Below are positions 1 through 6,177 of a DNA stretch of 9,424 bases, in pieces. Positions within the stretch are counted from its first letter, which is position 1; each line of letters starts with the position of its first letter. The translations under genes were made by a program, and so were the position numbers. Under the pieces are notes generated by a model, which did no database searches, was not told the origin of the DNA, and was given only the letters and a program-made list of their open reading frames with translations. This DNA comes from an uncultured Lachnospiraceae bacterium (GTDB lineage: Bacteria > Bacillota_A > Clostridia > Lachnospirales > Lachnospiraceae), in assembly GCA_910588595.1 (NCBI GenBank), contig CAJUQU010000145.1, forward strand, positions 1-9,424, written 5' to 3'.

Positions 1-48
1 CGAGATGGTTGTCAGTGACTGGAGTTCAGACGTGTGCTCTTCCGATCT
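1..48 (+). other. Illumina adapter contamination at contig end (not biological)
   Basis: Bases 15-48 equal the 34-base TruSeq index-adapter/read-2 primer sequence (begins GTGACTGGAG, ends CTCTTCCGATCT). They are preceded by an 8-base index-like block (7-14) and by CGAGAT (1-6), the 3' end of the P7 flow-cell oligo. This order, P7 tail then index then read-2 primer, is that of a library adapter. The stretch should be trimmed. On the minus strand it contains no stop codon, so an automatic caller would append 16 false residues to the kinase fragment. Confidence 0.98.
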
Positions 49-348
49 GTTTTGTTTCAGTGCGTTCTCCAGCGATATCCCCGGAATATAATCCATCACT
101 GTATAGACAGCCTCCGGAGTTTCTATAAAATCATAGACTCTTGGGAGATAGGGATGTTTTAACTTCTTCAATACATCCGCTTCCTGTCTGGACTGTATCT
201 TGCCCCGCACCTCATCACGGATCCGCTTAACCACCACATCTGTCTGAAGTCTGAGATGACTCGCCTTATATACGACACCTCCACCCCCGGCTCCGATCTC
301 TTCCAGAATCTGATATGTGTTTCCCAATACCATACCTGTCTCGAGCAT
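49..348 (-). CDS. Serine/threonine protein kinase (Hanks/PknB type), N-terminal 100 residues only
   Basis: The fragment covers the N-lobe of a eukaryotic-type Ser/Thr kinase, which transfers ATP phosphate to Ser/Thr of target proteins. Reading from ATG at 348, a glycine-rich loop (GAGGGGVVYKA, residues 19-29) is followed by the ATP-anchoring lysine in VVVK (Lys41). The helix-C glutamate is probably Glu56 (RQEADVLKKLKHP). The strand/hinge segment VYDFIETPEAVYTVMDYIPG occupies about 71-90. The HRD and DFG motifs, and any membrane or PASTA part, lie beyond the edge. The start is backed by TGGAGGA at 354-360, six bases upstream. The frame stays open through the adapter at 1-48, but those codons are artefact. 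It follows the FDPMTG-repeat gene on the same strand after a 117-base gap holding a hairpin. The nearby FHA protein is a natural phosphothreonine reader. Family assignment is secure; substrate and full architecture are unknown. Confidence 0.93.
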
Positions 349-379
349 ATCTTTCCTCCACAATAAAATACAAAACAAT

Positions 380-410
380 CGAGTAGGGGAATGACCTTCT
401 CCCCTACTCG
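380..410 (-). terminator. Strong hairpin with T-rich 3' tract: terminator or attenuator before the kinase gene
   Basis: Two perfect 11-base arms, CGAGTAGGGGA (380-390) and TCCCCTACTCG (400-410), flank a 9-base loop. On the minus strand the hairpin lies about 55 bases past the stop of the FDPMTG-repeat gene and is followed by ATTGTTTTGTATTTTATTG, a T-rich though interrupted tail. This fits an intrinsic terminator. Because the kinase start is only 32 bases further on and I see no convincing promoter between them, partial termination that lowers kinase expression relative to the upstream genes is also possible. Confidence 0.72.
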
Positions 411-421
411 CGCACCGGACG

Positions 422-443
422 CCTGTCAGCTTCTGCCGGCAGG
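422..443 (-). other. Second small hairpin in the 3' untranslated region
   Basis: On the minus strand CCTGcCGGC, loop AGAA, GCTGaCAGG folds into a stem with one C/A mismatch and one G-T wobble. It sits between the stop of the FDPMTG-repeat gene and the stronger hairpin at 380-410. It could stabilise the upstream mRNA end. No function is shown, and a chance fold is possible. Confidence 0.3.
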
Positions 444-465
444 ATTCCTTTGTAAACCTTACTAT

Positions 466-2265
466 CTACATTATGTAAGTGATCCAGTCCAGATCCTTGT
501 CATATATCTTATCCTCAATATCCTCTATAAGCTCCATATAATCATCTTCATCCGCTTTTCCCAGATCAAACTCCTTACCGTCAAACTTCTCCATCTTTGC
601 TCCTTTTTTGACGGTGATATCAAGATCAGGCGACATACTGTAATAGTACATATCGATCTCACTGATCTTTAGATTGATCTCCGATCTAGAACCGGTCATT
701 TTCCCTTTGACTGTCACTTCATCCGCCAGTGAAACAGAAAACTTGCCGCTATCATAATTGTACTCCAGATTTGCGATCTGCTGTTTATAGGAACCACTTC
801 TCACCTCCAATGAAAACTGTTCCTTGGATCCGTCGTCACTGCCTGACAGCCTGTACCTTTCATCGTCTACTTTCAAGGTCATATTCTGCATTCTGTAATC
901 TCCGCCTTCAAAGCGAAGCTCTGCCTCCGCATCCGCCTCAGGAATCCTTAACACAAATGCCGCAAGTTTATTTTTGTACAGATAGAAAGATAATTCAATA
1001 TCTTCCATATCCTCCAGACCTTCACGTATCTCGTCAAACGCCTCCGCAGAAGCCTCTTCCCAATCTTCCAACGAACCTATAGCCATCTCTGATACAAGCG
1101 TTGTTTGGATCAGAGATGCATACTCATCGTTGATCAGCTTCTCCATCTTATCTACAATATGGATCATATTGCTGCTTGTGATAACTGCCGTGTACCCCTT
1201 GCAGTCCACATCTTTATCGTCAATCGTGAATTCTTCCTTCTCTGCGTTGACAAACGAAACGCTTTTGAGTTCGCTCGTAAATATTTTGAACACATCCGAA
1301 TAGAATTTCTTCACATCTGTCTGATCCACAAGAGACTCCAACATGGTGTTGATCTGTGTGAGGGTATCCTCGTCCACCTCATCTGAAATATATCCTGTGC
1401 TGATCTTATTGTAGTCATAGACAAACACATAATTCGACAGCTGCGGCACCTGGAATTTTGCATTCTTCGAATCAATTCCAGCCATCATATCTATCTTGGA
1501 ACCGCTCTGCTTTAACTGCACGGACAATTGTTTTTCCTTGCCGCCATTCCTAAACTCGCCGTCCAACTTTACACCATCCATATCACCCGAAAGTGCGATC
1601 GTATACTTGTTCTGTCCTATGATACTATATGTACTGTCAAAAACTTCCACAAAATGCGGTCTATCCTTAAAAGTATTGGCTGTCGCCATCATTACTTTGC
1701 CTGCCTTGCCCAAAAACAATCCTGATGAGACAGCTGCGATCACAAGAACTACTGCCAATACAGCTGCGACACCGCCAATAATGACCGGCATTTTGATCTT
1801 TATATTCTTTTTGCCTTTGCTATTATTTGAAGCGCCCTGAACCGGCTGGCCTGTCATCGGGTCAAATCCGCCCGTTGGCTGTACTGGTGCCGACTGCTGC
1901 GGCTGACCTAATGGTTTTCCAGTCATCGGATCAAAACCACCTGTCTCCTGAACTGGCGCTGACTGCTGCGGCTGACCGATCGGCTGGCCTGTCATCGGGT
2001 CAAATCCGCTGGTCTCCTGTACTGGTGCCGACTGCTGCGGCTGACCGATCGGCTGACCTGTCATCGGGTCAAATCCGCTGGTCTCCTGTACTGGTGCCGA
2101 CTGCTGCGGCTGACCGATCGGCTGGCCTGTCATCGGGTCAAAACCACCTGTCTCAGGGGTCGGTTCTGACTGTTTTTTGATCAGTTCTCCTGTCATTGGG
2201 TCAAATTCCATATCCCCGTTATCATTGCTTTCAATTGGTTTCCCTGTCATTGGATCAAATGCCAT
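466..2265 (-). CDS. Membrane protein with seven N-terminal FDPMTG repeats and a large extracytoplasmic domain
   Basis: The 599-residue protein has three parts. Residues 1-142 hold seven copies of FDPMTGxPI (Phe at 3, 21, 42, 65, 88, 111, 134); the last five are spaced exactly 23 residues apart by GQPQQSAPVQ-type linkers. A lysine-rich stretch (150-158) precedes one hydrophobic helix (about 160-185), which by the positive-inside rule puts the repeats in the cytoplasm and residues 187-599 outside. The outer part is polar, with many alternating strand-like segments (for example LSVQLKQSGSKIDMMAGID), few cysteines and an acidic C-terminus; I recognise no enzyme motif. No signal peptide precedes the repeats. 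AGAGGAGAACATAAAA before the ATG supports the start. It lies 32 bases after the zinc-ribbon gene in an apparent operon with the FHA protein and ahead of the kinase. The role is unknown; an envelope sensor or scaffold is inferred from layout only. Confidence 0.85.
   Translation of the reverse strand: MAFDPMTGKPIESNDNGDMEFDPMTGELIKKQSEPTPETGGFDPMTGQPIGQPQQSAPVQETSGFDPMTGQPIGQPQQSAPVQETSGFDPMTGQPIGQPQQSAPVQETGGFDPMTGKPLGQPQQSAPVQPTGGFDPMTGQPVQGASNNSKGKKNIKIKMPVIIGGVAAVLAVVLVIAAVSSGLFLGKAGKVMMATANTFKDRPHFVEVFDSTYSIIGQNKYTIALSGDMDGVKLDGEFRNGGKEKQLSVQLKQSGSKIDMMAGIDSKNAKFQVPQLSNYVFVYDYNKISTGYISDEVDEDTLTQINTMLESLVDQTDVKKFYSDVFKIFTSELKSVSFVNAEKEEFTIDDKDVDCKGYTAVITSSNMIHIVDKMEKLINDEYASLIQTTLVSEMAIGSLEDWEEASAEAFDEIREGLEDMEDIELSFYLYKNKLAAFVLRIPEADAEAELRFEGGDYRMQNMTLKVDDERYRLSGSDDGSKEQFSLEVRSGSYKQQIANLEYNYDSGKFSVSLADEVTVKGKMTGSRSEINLKISEIDMYYYSMSPDLDITVKKGAKMEKFDGKEFDLGKADEDDYMELIEDIEDKIYDKDLDWITYIM
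1840..2148 (-). repeat. In-frame 69-bp tandem repeats encoding the FDPMTG units
   Basis: Successive 69-base units encode (G/S)GFDPMTG(Q/K)P(I/L) plus a GQPQQSAPVQ linker. The units around 1981-2048 and 2050-2117 differ at only about one base, while outer units differ more, including at synonymous sites. This points to recent local duplication inside the coding frame. Copy number may vary between strains and could be collapsed or expanded by short-read assembly. Confidence 0.93.
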
Positions 2266-2297
2266 TTTTATGTTCTCCTCTCACTTTTTATCCACTA

Positions 2298-2684
2298 TCA
2301 CAATGGCGTTCCGCATTTACTGCAAAACTTGTAGTTCCCTGCATTTTGGGCGCCACACTGAGCACAGTATTTTACCGCGTCTGTCTGCATTGTTCCCAAG
2401 ATCTGTTTCTGCTCTGCCGCCAGCTGCTCGATCAGCAGCTTTTGCTGCTTGATTTCCTCGTACTTATCCTGGATCTTCTGAACGATCTCTGCAACCTCCT
2501 GCTCATAACTCTCACCTGTAAGCGTTTTTGCATAAACCAGCTCTCCCAGATTTAATTTCAATGTCTGTATTTCTTTTTCCAGCGTTGCTATGTAAGTCTT
2601 GCATTTGGATTCTTCCATAAAACCACTGGTCTTGACATTGATCGCTGTAAGCCCTTTTGAAAGTGATTCCTTTAATGTAGCCAT
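2298..2684 (-). CDS. Small coiled-coil protein with C-terminal zinc ribbon
   Basis: The protein has 128 residues and no membrane segment. Residues about 25-97 are charged, helical and heptad-like (IATLEKEIQTLKLNL, then QDKYEEIKQQKLLIEQLAAEQKQIL), which predicts a coiled coil able to self-associate or bind a partner helix. Residues 107-124 form a zinc-ribbon half pair, CAQC (107-110) and CSKC (121-124), each followed by glycine; four cysteines would bind one Zn ion. GAGGAGG at 2690-2696 supports the start. It is 40 bases downstream of the VWA-FHA gene and 32 bases upstream of the FDPMTG-repeat gene, so co-transcription is likely. A cytoplasmic adaptor or scaffold for the neighbouring membrane proteins is an inference; no catalytic motif is visible. 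Confidence 0.85.
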   Translation of the reverse strand: MATLKESLSKGLTAINVKTSGFMEESKCKTYIATLEKEIQTLKLNLGELVYAKTLTGESYEQEVAEIVQKIQDKYEEIKQQKLLIEQLAAEQKQILGTMQTDAVKYCAQCGAQNAGNYKFCSKCGTPL

Positions 2685-2724
2685 AATATCCTCCTCATCT
2701 GTTCATTTAATATCGTTTGTATCA

Positions 2725-4230
2725 TCAGTTTGCTGGCTTTTTGCAATCCATGATACCAACTTTCATCTCCAACTGCCCTAAAATAATGATATCCCCATGT
2801 TTCAGCTCTGCCTGACCTACGACCCTGTTTCCATTCACAAACGTTCCGTTTGTGGAGTTCAGATCCCGAACCATGACTTTATTCTCTTCCACATATATAG
2901 CACAGTGCTTTCCTGAGATCGATCTATCATAATCCAAAACTATTCTGCAATCGCTGTTACGCCCTGCTACAGTCTCCGACTCAAGCGAAACCCGAAAGTT
3001 TTTTTCAGGCATATGGACATCTGTCAGCACTATGTATCTCTCACCTGGCAATGCATCTCGCAGTTCCTGCTTTCTCTGCTCCATCAGATTTTTCGCACTG
3101 GCAAGTTCCCTGTTCTGCTTTTTCTTATAGCGCACCACTATGACCAGCGTCAGAAATGCAGCAATGACAACCGCCCATACCACAGTTACAAGGAAGATGA
3201 ACTTCCTTGCTTGTGCCTTGCGCAGAGTCTCCTCATCCACAGCCGAAATATCTTCTTCTGTACTCTGCTCACTTTCTGCTGTGATACTTTCCTCGACCAC
3301 TGTTTCCGGCTCGCTGGTCTCAACAACAACTGCCATCTCCTGCTGCGGCATACGCACTTCCTTGGAAACACTCTGTCCTGAGAAATTGATCTTCACACTC
3401 TTTACACTTCCGTCCATCAAATCCTCCGGCGGCGTGACCACAACCTTTACGATCTCCTGGTCTCTCCCTAATGCTTCCACAGCCGCCGCAATATCTTCTG
3501 TTGAATCCATCAGAAAATATGCTGCATTACTTTGTCTTGAAAGAGCAAAGAGATTTTCCAGTTCCGTCTCATTGCTGCCCGTTCTGCACCCGATCGTGTA
3601 GATCGGATAGGTGTCTTCTTTGATCTGCTGTTTCAGCTCATCAACTGTATACCCCAGGGATTCATCGTCAACACCGTCCGCTATGATGACAATTCTGCGG
3701 TAAACATCCCGCTTGCTGCCAAGATAATCCTCCCGCAAAAGTTCATACAGCATATCGGTGATATAAGTGTCCTGATTCTGGTAAGATACGGCAGACACAG
3801 CTGCCTTTAGCGCGCCATCGTCGCTGGTAAAGTCTGTGAGATATGTGATATCCCTGCTGAACACACCGATCGCTATCTTTTCGCCGGGTGCCTTCGTCCC
3901 CAAAAATGTCTCTAGAAATTCTGTTGTCCTGCTCCGCATTTCCTTGGGTATTGATAAGGAATTATCGATCAGTATCAAAGTCTCAAATTCTGTATCTCCT
4001 ATGCGCTGACAAGTGATCTGACTGCTCGCTGAGGTTCCGATCTGTGCTGTGACATCTGTAACACTGCTTTCGACATTTCTCACATATATCGACAAGTCAG
4101 ACTCATTCGTACAAACCTCCACTATGACTGCCGGATCATCTGCCCTACATATATTGACAGGTAGAAACACTATCAATATCAGCATGAGCAGCAACGATAT
4201 CCGCCTCGTCTTTCTGCTTTCCCTCTCCAT
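2725..4230 (-). CDS. Membrane protein with extracytoplasmic VWA domain and cytoplasmic FHA domain
   Basis: The 501-residue protein has a signal sequence or N-terminal anchor (basic residues 1-10, hydrophobic 11-28, possible cleavage near CRA/DDP). A von Willebrand A domain follows (about 82-258) with the metal site DNSLS (89-93), a threonine-containing loop near 155-158 and Asp185 in ADGVDD. After an acidic Ser/Thr/Glu-rich linker (303-336) comes a transmembrane helix (about 344-367), a basic and helical juxtamembrane stretch, and an FHA domain (about 400-495). FHA signatures are GR (423-424), SGKH (439-442) and STNGTFVNG (459-467), the residues that bind phosphothreonine. The topology implies an outside metal-dependent adhesion or binding module linked to an inside phosphopeptide reader. 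The FHA may dock the autophosphorylated kinase encoded downstream. GAGAGGA before the ATG supports the start, and a promoter with two dyads lies upstream. Domain calls are firm; ligand and pathway are not known. Confidence 0.93.
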   Translation of the reverse strand: MERESRKTRRISLLLMLILIVFLPVNICRADDPAVIVEVCTNESDLSIYVRNVESSVTDVTAQIGTSASSQITCQRIGDTEFETLILIDNSLSIPKEMRSRTTEFLETFLGTKAPGEKIAIGVFSRDITYLTDFTSDDGALKAAVSAVSYQNQDTYITDMLYELLREDYLGSKRDVYRRIVIIADGVDDESLGYTVDELKQQIKEDTYPIYTIGCRTGSNETELENLFALSRQSNAAYFLMDSTEDIAAAVEALGRDQEIVKVVVTPPEDLMDGSVKSVKINFSGQSVSKEVRMPQQEMAVVVETSEPETVVEESITAESEQSTEEDISAVDEETLRKAQARKFIFLVTVVWAVVIAAFLTLVIVVRYKKKQNRELASAKNLMEQRKQELRDALPGERYIVLTDVHMPEKNFRVSLESETVAGRNSDCRIVLDYDRSISGKHCAIYVEENKVMVRDLNSTNGTFVNGNRVVGQAELKHGDIIILGQLEMKVGIMDCKKPAN

Positions 4231-4266
4231 GTTGATTCCTCTCCCGTTCGTTGAGTGGTTGTCTTT

Positions 4267-4296
4267 ATTCTACCACCATTCTGTCTTTTTTGTCAT
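4267..4296 (-). promoter_or_regulatory. Predicted sigma-70-type promoter of the VWA-FHA operon
   Basis: On the minus strand ATGACA (4296-4291) and TAGAAT (4272-4267) are separated by 18 bases, a good match to -35 and -10 boxes. The inferred start point is about 30 bases before the ATG at 4230, leaving a short leader that contains the ribosome site. The -35 box lies inside one arm of the inverted repeat described at 4286-4368, which would allow repression by a bound protein. Confidence 0.55.
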
Positions 4297-4368
4297 ATTT
4301 TGACAGACCGCCTGTTTTTTGGGATGGATGACTTTTTAATCCTTTTTTTATCAAAATATGACAAAAAA
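4286..4368. repeat. 18-bp perfect inverted repeat formed by two operator-like dyads
   Basis: TTTTTTGTCATATTTTGA (4286-4303) and its exact reverse complement (4351-4368) are separated by 47 bases. The left arm is part of its own dyad, TGTCA-TATTT-TGACA (4291-4305). The right arm overlaps a near copy, TATCA-AAATA-TGACA (4349-4363). Centres are 58 bases apart. The left dyad covers the predicted -35 box. Two similar dyads beside a promoter suggest paired binding of a dimeric regulator. The region 4231-4445 contains no gene, and I see no terminator for the upstream SGNH gene in it. A long AT-rich hairpin in RNA is an alternative reading. Confidence 0.7.
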
Positions 4369-4445
4369 TACATTACCATCTTACCATTCCTTCTATGTTA
4401 TGGCAAGTTTTTCTTTATAGTTTGTTTACAAAAAGTTTATTATTC

Positions 4446-5270
4446 TCATTTTTGTTGTATTGTCCTGATGATCTCATCAAACATCTCACAATACGTTTCT
4501 CCTGTGTAATGGATCTCATCAAGGAATGCATTGCTTCGTTCAAGGAACCAGTCATAATAATCAAAAAAAACTGCGGGAAACGAGTCCTTAATGTATGCGT
4601 TAAACGCCGTGATATCCTGATTGGACCGCGCTGGCATATCCGGATGCTGCACAACCCACTCCTTCTCATCGAGCGGCGGTACAGATACGATATACACATG
4701 GCAATCATGAAATCTTTCATCGATCCAGTTTTGATATCGGTCTTTATACTGCTCCTTGATATCTGGCATCGTCACCATACTCGTCCCATGCATACTGATG
4801 ATGTTCCACTGCGAGATCTCGGTGTGTTCCGCAATGATTTCCTCTATTCGATCTGCGCCGTCTCCTGCAAGCCACTCAATAGTTCCCATGGCAGGATCAA
4901 GTCCTGTGTGCACAAGAAAGAGATTCCTGTTGAGTGCAACACCTTCCACCTGAGATCCATGTATGCTGTATCCCATTCCCTCTGTAACGACTATATGGCT
5001 GTCACCAATGATGATATAACCCTGTTCCTCCTCCTCGAAGCTCTCCGTTTCTTCGATGGGTGTGCTCTCCTCTGTGGTCTCTGTCTGGCTCTCCTGTGTC
5101 AGGGATTCTTCCTGTGACTGCTCCTCTGTAGATTCCTGCGTCTCATCCTCAGGTTTCCAGTCTCTCTGCTTCACATTGCCAAGCTGTGCCGCCAGCAGTA
5201 TGATCAAAATAAACGCTGACAATATCAGCACCATCATCAATACTTTTTCCCACTTCCCATTTCGTTTCAT
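4446..5270 (-). CDS. Membrane-anchored SGNH/GDSL-hydrolase-like protein
   Basis: The protein has 274 residues from ATG at 5270. That start is preferred because GGAGG lies seven bases upstream and MKRNGKWEK is a normal cytoplasmic lead-in to the hydrophobic helix at about 10-30; a longer frame to 5336 has no such support. An acidic Glu/Ser/Thr/Gln-rich linker (about 38-83) spaces the anchor from the catalytic-like domain outside the cell. That domain begins with YIIIGDSHI (Ser91 as candidate nucleophile, GDS block) and ends with DEIHYTG (Asp251 and His254, the D-x-x-H block). ISMHGTSM (158-165) is at the place of the central G/N block. These match the order of SGNH esterases/acyl-hydrolases that deacylate cell-wall or exopolysaccharide sugars, but sequence alone does not fix the substrate. 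It is on the same strand as the kinase/FHA operon but 215 bases upstream, so probably separately transcribed. Confidence 0.78.
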   Translation of the reverse strand: MKRNGKWEKVLMMVLILSAFILIILLAAQLGNVKQRDWKPEDETQESTEEQSQEESLTQESQTETTEESTPIEETESFEEEEQGYIIIGDSHIVVTEGMGYSIHGSQVEGVALNRNLFLVHTGLDPAMGTIEWLAGDGADRIEEIIAEHTEISQWNIISMHGTSMVTMPDIKEQYKDRYQNWIDERFHDCHVYIVSVPPLDEKEWVVQHPDMPARSNQDITAFNAYIKDSFPAVFFDYYDWFLERSNAFLDEIHYTGETYCEMFDEIIRTIQQK

Positions 5271-5277
5271 ACCCTTT

Positions 5278-5282
5278 CCTCC
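5278..5282 (-). promoter_or_regulatory. Ribosome-binding site that decides the SGNH-like start
   Basis: GGAGG on the minus strand is seven bases before ATG at 5270. The alternative in-frame ATG at 5336 would place this site inside the coding region and has no comparable purine-rich site upstream. Confidence 0.8.
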
Positions 5283-5306
5283 CGTTCGATTGCACAATAC
5301 TTTCCC

Positions 5307-5335
5307 AGTATACACGATTCTAATACTGATTTCCA
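5307..5335 (-). promoter_or_regulatory. Possible promoter of the SGNH-like gene
   Basis: On the minus strand TGGAAA (5335-5330) and TATACT (5312-5307) are 17 bases apart. The -10 box is good and the -35 box is weak. The distance to the ATG at 5270 is about 36 bases, suitable for a short leader. If real, it makes the extended frame to 5336 untranslatable and supports the shorter start. Confidence 0.4.
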
Positions 5336-5368
5336 CAAGAATTGATATATTTTGTCGAAAATTGTCCT

Positions 5369-5432
5369 ATGAGTCCCAACTCATCAATTTATTCTTGAAT
5401 CCTCGCTGCTTTTGTTATAGACTTTTTATGAT
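5369..5432 (+). promoter_or_regulatory. Candidate control region of the two-component operon
   Basis: A perfect dyad, ATGAGT-CCCA-ACTCAT, occupies 5369-5384. A TATGAT -10-like box is at 5427-5432, about 38 bases before the regulator ATG. No good -35 box lies at normal spacing, so either the promoter needs an activator or this call is wrong. The box resembles the one before the ABC gene (TTTATGAT followed shortly by CTGG). The divergent gap 5271-5469 holds no gene. Confidence 0.35.
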
Positions 5433-5469
5433 CTGGTGTTTTATTTTTGATGACTCAGGAGGATGAACA

Positions 5470-6177
5470 ATGGCAAAGATACTTGTTGTGGAGGACAATC
5501 ACGACTACCAGGAATTGCTGCAGAATTTTCTCGAAAATGCCAATTATGAAGTCACAGCCGCCAGCGACGGCGTCAGGGCTGCCGAGTGCGCCGCCGCCCA
5601 GTCTTTTGACCTGATCCTGCTTGACCTGATGCTGCCCGGCATCGACGGGTTTGAGGTCTGCAAGTCCATCCGCGAGAAACATGACACTCCTGTCATAATG
5701 CTGACGGCGCTGGACAGCGAATCCTGCCAGATGCGCGGCTATGGGCTCTGCATCGACGACTATATCACCAAGCCTGTCTCCATGGCGCTGCTCCTGCAAA
5801 AGGTCGAGGCAGTGCTGCGCAGAACCATGCCGTCCACCCTGCGGCACGCGCAAAACGCACCGGATATACTGCATTTCGAGGATCTTTCCCTCGATCCCGG
5901 GACACATACGGTCCGCGTCTGTGATGCGCCTGTCGATTTCACACTGCGTGAATTCGAGATTCTGCAGGAGCTGATGCGCTCACCGGGCGCTGTCGTCACC
6001 AGAAAGACACTGGTCGAAAAGCTGTGGGGCTACGACTTTTCGATCGGCGATACGCGCATCGTGGACACACACATGAAAAATATCCGCCGGAAACTGGGCG
6101 CGGCAGACTGCATCGAGACGGTCCGCGGTGTCGGTTACAGGCTGAAAAGGAGACCTGATGGGCAAACTGATGCATAA
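5470..6177 (+). CDS. OmpR/PhoB-family response regulator
   Basis: The 235-residue regulator is a cytoplasmic DNA-binding protein switched by phosphorylation. The receiver domain (about 3-118) has the acidic pair Glu8/Asp9, phospho-acceptor Asp52 (LILLDLMLPG), Thr79 (IMLTA) and Lys101 (DDYITKP). The OmpR-type winged helix (about 134-226) shows FTLREFEIL, VVTRKTLVEKLWG and the DTHMKNIRRKLG recognition-helix region, ending in the usual VRGVGYRL. Length is typical. AGGAGG seven bases before the ATG supports the start. Its last 20 bases overlap the histidine kinase start, so the two are translated together and form a cognate pair. The probable target is the downstream ABC promoter, which has 11-bp-phased direct repeats typical for this family. 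Codons are GC-rich compared with the minus-strand genes to the left. The family is certain; the regulon is inferred. Confidence 0.97.
   Translation: MAKILVVEDNHDYQELLQNFLENANYEVTAASDGVRAAECAAAQSFDLILLDLMLPGIDGFEVCKSIREKHDTPVIMLTALDSESCQMRGYGLCIDDYITKPVSMALLLQKVEAVLRRTMPSTLRHAQNAPDILHFEDLSLDPGTHTVRVCDAPVDFTLREFEILQELMRSPGAVVTRKTLVEKLWGYDFSIGDTRIVDTHMKNIRRKLGAADCIETVRGVGYRLKRRPDGQTDA

Noticed and set aside
1840..2148. Regular repeats that could be mistaken for a CRISPR array
   Set aside because: The 69-base units are contiguous, in frame, and conserved in what would be spacers; they encode protein repeats.
1827..2180. Plus-strand repetitive frame opposite the FDPMTG repeats
   Set aside because: It is simply the complement of the coding repeats, without ribosome site or known domain.
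4231..4445. Possible small RNA or riboswitch in the AT-rich gap before the VWA-FHA gene
   Set aside because: The only structure is the long-range inverted repeat. The predicted transcription start lies downstream of it, so the leader is too short for a riboswitch.
4381..4445. Terminator for the SGNH-like gene
   Set aside because: I found T- and A-rich tracts after the stop but no stable stem with a following T-tract.
4395..5117. Plus-strand open frame of 240 codons opposite the SGNH-like gene
   Set aside because: It has no ribosome site, no recognisable domain and an unnatural composition. The minus-strand frame carries the SGNH motifs and a good ribosome site.
5271..5336. Upstream extension of the SGNH-like protein to ATG 5336
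   Set aside because: No ribosome site precedes it, the added 22 residues are not natural before a membrane anchor, and the GGAGG at 5278-5282 fits ATG 5270.
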